Shown here piece by piece: positions 1 to 6,080 of a DNA stretch of 8,681 bases. Made by a program: the position numbers and the translations under genes. This DNA is from JAZKFP01 sp040386355. GTDB taxonomy: Bacteria > Pseudomonadota > Gammaproteobacteria > Pseudomonadales > UBA6940. Within the stretch, counting starts at the first letter, position 1, and each line of letters begins with the position of its first letter. The notes beneath the pieces were generated by a model that did no database searches, had not been told where the DNA came from, and saw only the letters and a list, made by a program, of their open reading frames with translations. Location of the stretch: assembly GCA_040386355.1 (NCBI GenBank), contig JAZKFP010000027.1:1-8681 (forward strand). Reading direction: 5' to 3'.

Positions 1-112
1 TCCGAATTTGTTGTAAAAGTAGCCATTAATTTGGCTTTAAACGTAAGTTATAGTTTACCAACTAAGTAGGATTTCACTTAATTAAAAACTTATATATTTC
101 TTCAGTAAATAT

Positions 113-141
113 TTGTCTTACATAAATATAAGAAATTTACT
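113..141 (+). promoter_or_regulatory. Possible sigma-70 promoter of the general stress gene
   Basis: TTGTCT at 113-118 and TTTACT at 136-141 are separated by 17 bases, each matching the sigma-70 hexamer at four of six positions. Transcription would start near 148, placing both inverted repeats (155-194) in the 5' leader. The surrounding DNA is so AT-rich that such matches arise easily, so this is a weak call. Confidence 0.25.
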
Positions 142-154
142 ACTCTCTGTTTTT

Positions 155-194
155 TTGGAATTAAATTACATTTCCAAGTCAGGATTAACCTGAC
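155..194 (+). repeat. Two abutting inverted repeats in the leader
   Basis: TTGGAA (155-160) pairs with TTCCAA (172-177) across 11 bases. Directly after it GTCAGG (178-183) pairs with CCTGAC (189-194) across 5 bases. Both arms are perfect and the two dyads touch at 177/178. They lie 15 bases before the Shine-Dalgarno sequence of the stress protein, so they could be operators or tandem RNA hairpins in the leader. Neither is followed by a T run, so they are not intrinsic terminators. Confidence 0.45.
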
Positions 195-208
195 AAATTA
201 ATAATTAT

Positions 209-213
209 GGAGA
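209..213 (+). promoter_or_regulatory. Ribosome binding site deciding the start at 219
   Basis: GGAGA at 209-213 lies 5 bases before the ATG at 219. An in-frame ATG at 207 overlaps this same GGAG and has no Shine-Dalgarno sequence of its own, so 219 is the better start. The upstream ATG would add only four residues (MEKQ). Confidence 0.7.
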
Positions 214-218
214 AGCAA

Positions 219-704
219 ATGGCTATTGTTACTGGTTTATTTAACGATCAAGATAGCGCGGAACGCGCATATAAATCTGCATTGGATTCAGGTTACAGTA
301 ATAACGAAATTGATGTCATCATGAGTGAAGAAACTCGTGAAAGATATTACGGTAAAAATACTACACTAGAAACTGAAGTTGGCAACAAAGCAGCTGAAGG
401 TGCCGCTATTGGGGGTGCAGTTGGAGCCACCTTAGGTGCTATCGCCGGTGCAGTTGCTGCAGCTGGTACTATTTTAGCATTGCCAGGTTTAGGATTAGTA
501 ATCGCAGGTCCTCTTGCGGCAGGAATCGCTGGCGCAGGTGCAGGCGGTGTAAGCGCAGGGCTGATCGGAGCTCTGGTTGGCTGGTCTATTCCAGAAGATA
601 CCTTGAAGGAATATGAAACTGGTTTGCAGGACGGTGGAATTCTGGTTGGGGTAAATGCAAAATCTGATGAAGATCGGGATCGTTTCAGGAGTGATTGGGT
701 TGCT
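219..704 (+). CDS. YflT/GSP17M-like general stress protein, C-terminus lost in assembly gap
   Basis: 162 residues are visible before the N run. Residues 1-43 (starting MAIVTGLF) resemble the small N-terminal domain of the general stress protein 17M/YflT family, with the usual 'alanine-rich helix then GYSNNEIDV' strand. Residues about 57-118 are a long Gly/Ala-rich hydrophobic stretch with repeated small-residue spacing (glycine-zipper-like), probably membrane-inserting. Residues about 119-162 (from WSIPEDTLKEYE to GGILVGVNA) match the conserved C-terminal segment in which a helix containing 'YE' precedes a 'G-G-x-L-V-x-V' strand. The biochemical role of the family is not established; it is tied to general stress responses. 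Only a few residues should be missing. After the gap, a stop (TAA 725-727) lies in a frame different from that set by ten Ns. Family assignment is fairly sure, function is not. Confidence 0.75.
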
Positions 705-714
705 NNNNNNNNNN
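705..714. other. Assembly gap (10 N)
   Basis: Ten consecutive Ns, the usual scaffold filler for a gap of unknown size. It interrupts the end of the stress-protein gene. If ten is taken literally, the reading frame runs straight through the terminator hairpin to 779, which is implausible, so the true gap is probably not a literal ten bases. Confidence 0.98.
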
Positions 715-745
715 AATTCACGGTTAAACTGTTATTTTATAGAAT

Positions 746-775
746 AAAAAGACCACTTAAACAAGTGGCTTTTTA
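746..775 (+). terminator. Intrinsic terminator after the stress protein gene
   Basis: CCACTT (753-758), loop AAAC, AAGTGG (763-768), followed by CTTTTT (769-774). The upstream AAAAAG (746-751) can extend the stem against CTTTTT with one bulged A at 752. A stem, tetraloop and T run directly behind the gene make this a convincing rho-independent terminator, possibly bidirectional. Confidence 0.8.
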
Positions 776-1156
776 TTAATATGCTGATAATGTGAATAAA
801 ATAATATTAAAATTAGCTTCGATCAAACTGAGTTTAGTGATCTAAAAATTACTAAAATTAACATAATGGCAACTCCTATTTCCTTTTTTTTTAAGACTTT
901 TAGCTAATCAGTCCATTAAGTCTATGACATTGGACTCACCGTCATTTGAGCTTCTTCTAATAAAATGACAACTTCACCTGTACAAGCTTTTTTTTATCGT
1001 CAATTGGTTGAATGGATCTTCTAAAAGTAATTGGATACTTTCTATATTCCACTTCTAGCATGTTGCATATCAACTATTTTGCCATTTTTAACTAAACTGG
1101 ATTTAAATCGTTTATGCCATTACAGGTAATTTAAGTATATTTTTTGAATATCTAAT
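776..1156. other. Gene-free stretch with one unrecognised minus-strand fragment
   Basis: No intact gene is visible. On the minus strand, 1051-974 reads as 25 open codons (WNIESIQLLLEDPFNQL then TIKK) and 996-922 continues in another frame (TGEVVILLEEAQMTVSPM, then stop). The frame change falls on an eight-base T run (988-995). The residue composition looks protein-like, but I do not recognise the family. It could be the tail of the ligD remnant or a separate dead gene. Confidence 0.35.
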
Positions 1157-1602
1157 TTAGAACTTCAGTTGCAATGCACCAAAATCAGGCACGACTTTTT
1201 TATTGAGGACCACAATTCTCTTCATACCAGCCAACAAGAAAAGTAATTTCAAATATTTTTTTGCTTTAATTTAAGTAGATTATGTTTCCAGTCATGGCCA
1301 TTTCGTGTAAATAAAAAAACACCTTTATTATCGTTTATAGTTTATAAACTAAAATCGTTGAGTTTTATTTCAGCTATCCAATTTTTATCACTAAATGCAG
1401 GATTAATCAATATGGGCACCTGTGATTTCAAGTGGTCTAGCATGACATCATTAAGCGATTCATTCGATTGCTCATCTATTAATTCGCCCAGTGCTTTTTG
1501 AATTACAAATTGGAGACCACTTTATTGAATGCCTCTATCAACTGGCTCTGGCTTGACGTCAAAATTTCTTTTTGATTTATAAATAGCCAACAGTAAAGCC
1601 AA
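1157..1602 (-). pseudogene. ligD: Decayed DNA ligase D (LigD) remnant
   Basis: LigD is the ligase of bacterial non-homologous end joining, acting with Ku. Three pieces are readable on the minus strand. The first (1602 down) gives YKSKRNFDVKPEP and, past a TAA at 1524-1522, LQFVIQK, matching the start of the phosphoesterase (PE) domain of Pseudomonas-type LigD. The second has NWIAEIKL followed by ND, the nucleotidyltransferase motif I that is normally E-x-K-x-D-G; the lysine survives (codon 1365-1363) but D-G is lost. A TAA at 1344-1342 follows, then VFLFTRNGHDW, a LigD hallmark. After a frameshift at a seven-base homopolymer (1256-1262), the third reads RIVVLNKKVVPDFGALQL, the 'DGE-IVVL...PDFQALQ' block. 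It ends in TAA at 1159-1157. Most of the PE domain is deleted and no polymerase domain is seen. The PE-first order is the Pseudomonas type. With three stops, a shift and a deletion, this is a true pseudogene. Confidence 0.82.
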
Positions 1603-1607
1603 TTATT

Positions 1608-1626
1608 TAAACCGTTATACGGTTTA
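1608..1626. repeat. Inverted repeat between ligD remnant and AI-2E gene
   Basis: TAAACCG (1608-1614) and CGGTTTA (1620-1626) form a perfect 7-bp dyad across 5 bases. It sits directly upstream of the first recognisable ligD codons (minus strand) and about 130 bases before the permease start, in the divergent spacer. It could be an operator for either side. No T run follows, so a terminator is less likely. Confidence 0.4.
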
Positions 1627-1682
1627 TTCTGTTTCAAATTGTTAATTAAATAAAAGGTAATTATTTAATATTGATTGAAAAT

Positions 1683-1711
1683 ATTTGTTTGCAGTAATGA
1701 AATAATATAGT
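1683..1711 (+). promoter_or_regulatory. Possible promoter of the AI-2E family gene
   Basis: TATAGT at 1706-1711 is a good -10 candidate, 45 bases before the GTG start. The hexamer 17 bases upstream (ATTTGT, 1683-1688) is a poor -35. The spacer is AT-rich, so the match is weak evidence. Confidence 0.25.
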
Positions 1712-1755
1712 ATTCAAAAAATCACTCAATTTCCAATCAAACAAGATAATTAATT

Positions 1756-2919
1756 GTGGAAAACTCTGTAAATAACAGCTCAAATGATATTAACTCAGAG
1801 TTAGAAGCCAATGTATTGCCTAGCAACAATCCATTACAGGTCAGAAATGTTGCTCTGGTTATTATCTCAACAATTCTAGTCATTTATGCATTGCACTGGG
1901 CTCAAAGCTTTATCATTACAATGTTGCTAGGCGTACTCCTAGCATATGCGTTAGATCCCCTTGTATCTCATCTAGAAAATAATAAAGTAAATCGAGTTAT
2001 TGGTTCAACTTTAGTTATTCTTACGGTAATAGTTGGCATTGGTTACTCTGGATACGCTTTGCGTGGTCAGGTTCAATCAATTATTCACACTTTGCCAGAA
2101 GCTACAACAAAACTCACCTCTTTATTTGCAAGCAAGCGTGGACAACCCTTGTCAAATATACAAATCATGCAGATTGCAGCTAATCAAGTCGAAACTGTTG
2201 CAAACTCAGGCGAGGAAAACAATTCTAATAAAAGGAAGACCCCAATGCGGGTCATTGTAGAAGAGCATAAATTTAAAATAAGTGATTTTCTTTGGAGAGG
2301 CTATTTAGGACTATTTGGCTTTTTAGCAGAAACAATTACGATGATTTTTCTTGCATATTTCCTTCTACTTTCAGGTGATAGTTTCAAACGAAAATTAGTC
2401 CGAATTACCGGGCCAACATTAACGCGAAAAAAAATTACTGTTAATATTTTAGACGATATAAGTGTCTCGATTCAGCGGTATTTGATGATGCTAGTTATTA
2501 CCAACGTTATTGTCGGTCTAATATCTTGGGGCACATTTAAGTTTTTAGGTCTAGATAATGCAGGCGCTTGGGGATTTTTTGCGGGTTTCATGCATATTAT
2601 TCCCTATTTTGGACCATTTGCTACTGCTGCAGTGACTGGCATGGCGGCATACATGCAATTTGATAACATTTTTACGGCACTAATGGTTGCAGGCGCATCA
2701 ATACTAATTGCGACAATTATTGGAGTATTTGTTACAACTTGGATGACTGGTCGTATTGCAAAAATGAATTCAGCAGCAGTTTTTATATCGCTTATCTTTT
2801 TTTCGTGGTTATGGGGGCTTTGGGGCATGTTGCTCGGTATACCAGTAATCTTCATTTTAAAAGTTGTATGCGAACGTATAGAGCATCTGCAGCCTGTCGC
2901 TGAATTATTGGGCGAATGA
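1756..2919 (+). CDS. AI-2E family transporter (UPF0118/PerM-like permease)
   Basis: This 387-residue inner-membrane protein belongs to the AI-2E family (Pfam AI-2E_transport, UPF0118). Members are implicated in export of autoinducer-2 or in Na+/H+ antiport, and the substrate here cannot be told. After a polar, Asn/Ser-rich N-terminus (1-29), hydrophobic segments lie near 31-48, 50-66 and 82-98. A long soluble loop with a charged insert (about 105-178, including GEENNSNKRK) follows, then segments near 184-206, 243-263, 270-283, 285-300, 306-330 and 339-371. Family signatures visible are IPYFGP (282-287) and the C-terminal LWGLWGMLLGIP followed by KVVCERIEHLQPV. The length is normal. The start is GTG with no strong Shine-Dalgarno sequence; no better in-frame ATG lies nearby before the first membrane segment. 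It is divergent from the ligD remnant and 234 bases upstream of the glsB-like gene, which seems to have its own promoter. Confidence 0.88.
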   Translation: MENSVNNSSNDINSELEANVLPSNNPLQVRNVALVIISTILVIYALHWAQSFIITMLLGVLLAYALDPLVSHLENNKVNRVIGSTLVILTVIVGIGYSGYALRGQVQSIIHTLPEATTKLTSLFASKRGQPLSNIQIMQIAANQVETVANSGEENNSNKRKTPMRVIVEEHKFKISDFLWRGYLGLFGFLAETITMIFLAYFLLLSGDSFKRKLVRITGPTLTRKKITVNILDDISVSIQRYLMMLVITNVIVGLISWGTFKFLGLDNAGAWGFFAGFMHIIPYFGPFATAAVTGMAAYMQFDNIFTALMVAGASILIATIIGVFVTTWMTGRIAKMNSAAVFISLIFFSWLWGLWGMLLGIPVIFILKVVCERIEHLQPVAELLGE

Positions 2920-3008
2920 GGTTGAAACTTCACTATTAATAAAAATAAAAAAGGTTTTAAAAGAAAAAACTAATGGATTATTATCCAATTGTTTTCTCCA
3001 AATCAAAG

Positions 3009-3033
3009 TTGTAAACTATTTTATAATTTACAA
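3009..3033. repeat. Inverted repeat in the spacer before the glsB-like gene
   Basis: TTGTAAA (3009-3015) and TTTACAA (3027-3033) form a perfect 7-bp dyad with an 11-base AT-only centre apart from one C. It may be a protein-binding dyad or a chance AT-rich match. It lies about 30 bases upstream of the stronger dyad at 3063-3078. Confidence 0.3.
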
Positions 3034-3062
3034 TGAAATTAATTTACGAACTGCGTCAGTAA

Positions 3063-3078
3063 TTTGACCAAGGTCAAA
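3063..3078. promoter_or_regulatory. FNR/CRP-type operator candidate upstream of glsB-like gene
   Basis: TTTGACC (3063-3069) and GGTCAAA (3072-3078) form a perfect 7-bp dyad with 2 central bases. The core, TTGACCAAGGTCAA, fits the TTGA-N6-TCAA pattern bound by FNR-type members of the CRP/FNR superfamily. Its centre (3070.5) lies about 42-45 bases before the predicted transcription start of the downstream gene, close to the -41.5 spacing of class II activation. Sequence match and spacing are seen; the regulator is inferred. Confidence 0.5.
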
Positions 3079-3080
3079 AA

Positions 3081-3108
3081 TTGTAAATTTAAACCATAAC
3101 TCTATACG
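3081..3108 (+). promoter_or_regulatory. Probable sigma-70 promoter of the glsB-like gene
   Basis: TTGTAA (3081-3086) and TATACG (3103-3108) are spaced by 16 bases, each matching the consensus at four of six positions. The start point would be near 3113-3115, giving a leader of about 40 bases to the ATG at 3154. It sits right behind the FNR-like dyad. Confidence 0.4.
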
Positions 3109-3153
3109 ATTTAAGAACAACATTAGATAGTCAATTCAAACAGGGAGAAAATA

Positions 3154-3423
3154 ATGAGTTTCATCATATGGATATTAGTTGGAGCGTTAGTGGGTTGGAT
3201 TGCAAGTCTTATTATGAAAACAGATGCACAGCAAGGCACAATTTTAAATATTGTAATTGGTATCTTGGGCGCGTGGTTAGGAGGATATCTTATTTCCCCT
3301 CTGGTTGGGGTATCGACAATTAACCAAAACGCATTAAGTATCCCTGCAATTTTAGTATCTATTGTTGGTGCAGTTATCGTGATTGTAATTTGGCAATTGA
3401 TTCGCAAGGCTTTATCACGCTAG
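3154..3423 (+). CDS. GlsB/YeaQ/YmgE family stress-associated membrane protein
   Basis: An 89-residue, almost wholly hydrophobic protein of the transglycosylase-associated (Transgly_assoc) family, found in the cytoplasmic membrane and commonly stress-induced; no enzyme activity is established. Three membrane segments are visible: about 3-21 (IIWILVGALVGWIASLIM), 30-48 (containing IVIGILGAWLGGYLI) and 62-84 (containing IPAILVSIVGAVIVIVIW). The G-x-x-x-G-x(2)-A/S spacing in segment 1 and the 'GILGAWLGG' run in segment 2 are family hallmarks. The C-terminus is short and basic (RKALSR). The start is well supported by GGGAG at 3143-3147, six bases before ATG. The stop is TAG, with an in-frame TAA TAA two codons later. 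A promoter and FNR-like dyad precede it and a strong terminator follows, so it is probably monocistronic. Family length is normal. Confidence 0.88.
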   Translation: MSFIIWILVGALVGWIASLIMKTDAQQGTILNIVIGILGAWLGGYLISPLVGVSTINQNALSIPAILVSIVGAVIVIVIWQLIRKALSR

Positions 3424-3445
3424 CATTATTAATAAACTCCTAGCA

Positions 3446-3486
3446 GCAATGTGGGGCATTTAAATGTCTTACATTGCTTTTTTTTT
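3446..3486 (+). terminator. Strong intrinsic terminator after the glsB-like gene
   Basis: Bases 3446-3477 fold into a continuous 16-bp arm-to-arm duplex (GCAATGTGGGGCATTT against AAATGTCTTACATTGC), including three G-U pairs, with the innermost pairs opening to a small loop. Nine Ts (3478-3486) follow directly. This is textbook rho-independent architecture, isolating the glsB-like gene from cls. Confidence 0.92.
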
Positions 3487-3597
3487 GTTAAAAGCAAATT
3501 ATAAAAATCTGCGAACATCTTTAAAATTTGATGCCCCATTTAATCAACAACATGAATGATTGATTAATCTAAACAATAGCTACAAGCAAATCCACTA

Positions 3598-4878
3598 ATG
3601 AACATTCTGAAAAATATGAAAATAATACTGCTTACAATCCTTTTAACCGTTATATGTGTTCTGATTTTTATGAATTTTGTAACTGGTGAGAAGAAAATAG
3701 AGCGAGTTTTAGAAAGGCATTACGCAATTGAAGATCAACAATTTTCTAGATCTGTTAGTGCTTTATTAGGGCCAGCATTTTTAGAAAATAATGATGTTAA
3801 AGTTTTGTTAAACGGAGACATGATTTTCCCAAAGATGTTGCAAGCTATAAAAGGCGCAAAAGAGACTATCACTTTTGAAACTTTTATTTATTGGGGAGAT
3901 AGTATTGGTGAGGAATTTGCAGAAGCCTTAGTTGAACGTGCACAAGCAGGCGTAAAAGTGCACATTTTGTTAGATTGGCTTGGTAGTGTCAAAATGGAAC
4001 AGAAGCAGTTAGACAAAATGGAAAAAGCTGGTGTTGAGATCCAACGCTATCACAAACCACATTGGAGTCATTTAACCCGACTCAATAATAGAACACATCG
4101 AAAATTGTTAATTATCGATGGCAAAACTGGATTTACTGGTGGCGTGGGAATTGCAGATCAATGGCGTGGGAATGCTAAAAACCCTAAGGAGTGGCGGGAT
4201 ACCCACTTTGAAGTGACAGGTCCTGTAGTTGGAGAAATGCAGGCGGTATTCATGGACAATTGGATAAAATCCAGTGGCAAGGTTTTACATGATATAAAAT
4301 ATTTCCCGCCCCTAAAAAAGACAGGCAATATGTCCGCGCAAATGTTTAGCAGCTCACCCAGTGGCGGAGGTGATTCGATGTTACTTATGTATCAAATGGC
4401 TATAACTGCTGCAAAAGATTCAATTGATTTATCGAGCGCTTATTTCGTACCCGATGATCTTTTGACAAATGCGTTGATTGCAGCCGCCAAAAGAGGGGTA
4501 AAAATTCGAATCATCACACCTGGTGAACATATAGATACAGATTTGGTACGGAATGCATCACGATCCGGTTGGGGAGATATGCTCAAAGAAAAAATTAAGA
4601 TTGCTGAATATTCTCCAACTATGTATCACTGCAAAGTTCTGATTATCGATAATTTAATGGTATCCGTAGGCTCTACTAATTTTGATAATCGGTCTTTTAG
4701 ATTGAATGACGAAGCTAATTTAAATATTTTAGACCCGGAATTTGCTAAAGCTCAAACTGTCATTTTTGATGCGGATTGGAACAAATCTTCTCCTGTAACC
4801 TATGAACAATGGGTAAATAGACCGTTTCAAGAAAAAGCACTTGAGAAAATTTCAAGTATTTTTAACTCACAACTTTAA
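3598..4878 (+). CDS. cls: Cardiolipin synthase, phospholipase D family (two HKD motifs)
   Basis: A 426-residue member of the phospholipase D superfamily, most like bacterial cardiolipin synthases of the short ClsB-like type, which make cardiolipin by phosphatidyl transfer at the inner membrane. One N-terminal membrane anchor (about 8-28) precedes the conserved GEKKIERVLERHY segment. Both catalytic HxKx4D motifs are intact: HRKLLIID (H167, K169, D174), followed by GGVGIADQWRG, and HCKVLIID (H344, K346, D351), followed by GSTNFDNRSF. Other family blocks include LLNGDMIFPKML, TFETFIYWGD and MQAVFMDNWIKSSG. The start is uncertain: neither ATG 3598 nor the in-frame ATG 3616 has a clear Shine-Dalgarno sequence, and 3616 would begin right at the anchor (MKIILLTILL). 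The yihY/brkB gene follows on the same strand after about 95 bases without a terminator, so they may be cotranscribed. Clearly a PLD-type transferase; the exact lipid product is inferred. Confidence 0.9.
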   Translation: MNILKNMKIILLTILLTVICVLIFMNFVTGEKKIERVLERHYAIEDQQFSRSVSALLGPAFLENNDVKVLLNGDMIFPKMLQAIKGAKETITFETFIYWGDSIGEEFAEALVERAQAGVKVHILLDWLGSVKMEQKQLDKMEKAGVEIQRYHKPHWSHLTRLNNRTHRKLLIIDGKTGFTGGVGIADQWRGNAKNPKEWRDTHFEVTGPVVGEMQAVFMDNWIKSSGKVLHDIKYFPPLKKTGNMSAQMFSSSPSGGGDSMLLMYQMAITAAKDSIDLSSAYFVPDDLLTNALIAAAKRGVKIRIITPGEHIDTDLVRNASRSGWGDMLKEKIKIAEYSPTMYHCKVLIIDNLMVSVGSTNFDNRSFRLNDEANLNILDPEFAKAQTVIFDADWNKSSPVTYEQWVNRPFQEKALEKISSIFNSQL

Positions 4879-4973
4879 AACTTGAATGAAAAAAATAATT
4901 AATTTAATTCTATATTAATTAAATACCGAAATATTTGAGTTTTTAATTACAGTTAGTAACATTGTTAAAAAAT

Positions 4974-5846
4974 ATGAAAACATTTTGGTTACTAATTAAA
5001 ACAACTGTTATTTCTTGGATCGATGATTATGCGCCAAGTATGGGAGCTGCATTATCTTTTTATACTTTATTTTCAATTGCACCACTTTTGTTGATTGTAG
5101 TTTCAATTCTTGGTTTAGTTTTAGGTGATGAAGCTGCGCGAGGCGAAATTGTGGGACAGTTACAAAATTTGATGGGGAAAGAGAGCGCAATCACTATTCA
5201 GGCGCTTCTACAAAATGTAAATAAACCCACGGAAGGGATAATGTCCACTATTTTGGGAATTGTATTACTGCTAGTTGGTGCAACAAGTGTATTTGGTGAA
5301 CTTCAAAATGCTTTAGATCGTATCTAGCGGGCGCCTGATCGCGTTCTATCCTCGGGAATATGGAATTTATTGCGCATGCGTTTATTGTCCTTTGGCATGA
5401 TTTTAGGAATTGGTTTTATTTCTATGGTCTCTTTGTTGTTAAACGCAGGTCTTTCAGCAGTTACCAAATGGTGGACACCTTTTTTTGGACAAGTAGATGG
5501 CAAGTGGCTTTTTTTAATTGCAGGCGTTAATGTAACTTTTAATTTTATTATTACCACAGCTATGTTTGCACTTATCTATAAACTCATGCCGCGAGTCAAG
5601 ATAAATTGGAAGGACGTGTTAATCGGATCAGTCATTACTTCAGTTTTATTCACATTAGGAAAAACACTAATTGAAATCTACATTGGTACAAGTGCAATCG
5701 CTAGCGGTTATGGAGCAGCTGGTTCATTAGTTGTTTTGTTGATATGGGTTTATTATTCAGCACAAATATTTTTAATGGGTGCTGAGTTTACCTGGGTCTA
5801 TGCAAACATTTATGGATCGCAAAAGATCAATAAATTGTACGGTTAA
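4974..5846 (+). pseudogene. YihY/BrkB family membrane protein interrupted by one amber codon
   Basis: The frame encodes 290 residues of the YihY/virulence factor BrkB (UPF0761) family if one TAG (5325-5327, codon 118) is ignored. These are multi-span inner-membrane proteins of unknown function; the old ribonuclease BN assignment was withdrawn. Family signatures are APSMGAALSFYTLFSIAPLL (residues about 20-39), FGELQNALDRI just before the TAG, then RLLSFGMILGIGFISMVSLL, and ASGYGAAGSLVVLLIWVYYSA near the C-terminus with GAEFTWVYA. The family normally has Trp (TGG) where the TAG stands ('ALNxIW'), so one G-to-A change explains it. Both sides are full length and free of other lesions, implying a recent mutation, a sequencing error or readthrough. 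ATG 4974 is preferred; TTG 4962 is in frame but neither has a clear Shine-Dalgarno sequence. A restart at ATG 5370 lacks a good ribosome site and would yield only the C-terminal half. Confidence 0.85.
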
Positions 5847-5978
5847 TTGTAAATTAATAAATTATTGTAGACATAAAAAAGTAGCCTTAAATAAAAACTT
5901 TATTTATGATCGCCTCTGTTCATATAAATGTTATTTAAATGTGTATTCTAAATTTTCAATATTGCCAAGGAGTTTATG
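5847..5978. other. Short AT-rich spacer before the mini-protein
   Basis: Spacer between the yihY/brkB stop and the mini-protein start. No hairpin with a T run was found, so cotranscription of the two is possible. It ends in the strong ribosome binding site AAGGAG (5967-5972). Confidence 0.4.
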
Positions 5979-6080
5979 ATGGGTAGATCACTGATTTGGA
6001 AAGCTTTATCAATTGCTGCCTTATATTTGTGGCGTAACAGAAATAAAAACAAATCATCTACTAACAATCGTCTTAATTAA
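5979..6080 (+). CDS. Hypothetical 33-residue hydrophobic/basic mini-protein
   Basis: I do not recognise a family. The frame has AAGGAG (5967-5972) six bases before ATG 5979; the adjacent in-frame ATG at 5976 would leave only three bases. This is one of the best Shine-Dalgarno sequences in the window. The product starts MGRSLIWKALSIAALYLWR, one hydrophobic, possibly membrane-inserting helix with positive charges on both sides, and ends with a basic, Asn/Ser-rich tail (RNKNKSSTNNRLN). It lies 132 bases behind yihY/brkB on the same strand. Small single-helix stress proteins look like this, but function is unknown. Support comes from ribosome site and composition only; a comparative search of the short frame would settle it. 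Confidence 0.5.
   Translation: MGRSLIWKALSIAALYLWRNRNKNKSSTNNRLN

Noticed and set aside
347..721. Minus-strand open frame of 124 codons under the stress protein
   Set aside because: Antisense shadow of the Gly/Ala-rich segment; Pro/Ala-rich low-complexity product, crosses the N gap and has no ribosome site.
2604..2933. Minus-strand frame of 109 codons within the AI-2E gene
   Set aside because: Antisense to a conserved permease C-terminus with no independent support.
2970..2990. TGGAT/ATCCA hairpin after the AI-2E gene as a terminator
   Set aside because: The stem is only 5 bp and mostly A/T, with no uninterrupted T run behind it; too weak to call.
3123..3407. Minus-strand frame of 94 codons opposite the glsB-like gene
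   Set aside because: Mirror of a hydrophobic coding region; the plus-strand gene has family motifs, Shine-Dalgarno sequence, promoter and terminator.
5325..5327. Pyrrolysine or selenocysteine-like recoding of the YihY TAG
   Set aside because: Selenocysteine uses UGA; a Pyl system is rare and nothing in the window hints at one. A Trp-to-amber point mutation or sequencing error is simpler.
5324..5557. Minus-strand frame opposite YihY/BrkB
   Set aside because: Antisense shadow of a conserved membrane-protein gene.
5370..5846. Independent 158-residue gene starting at ATG 5370
   Set aside because: It is the in-frame continuation of YihY/BrkB after the amber codon; family homology starts upstream and there is no good ribosome site.
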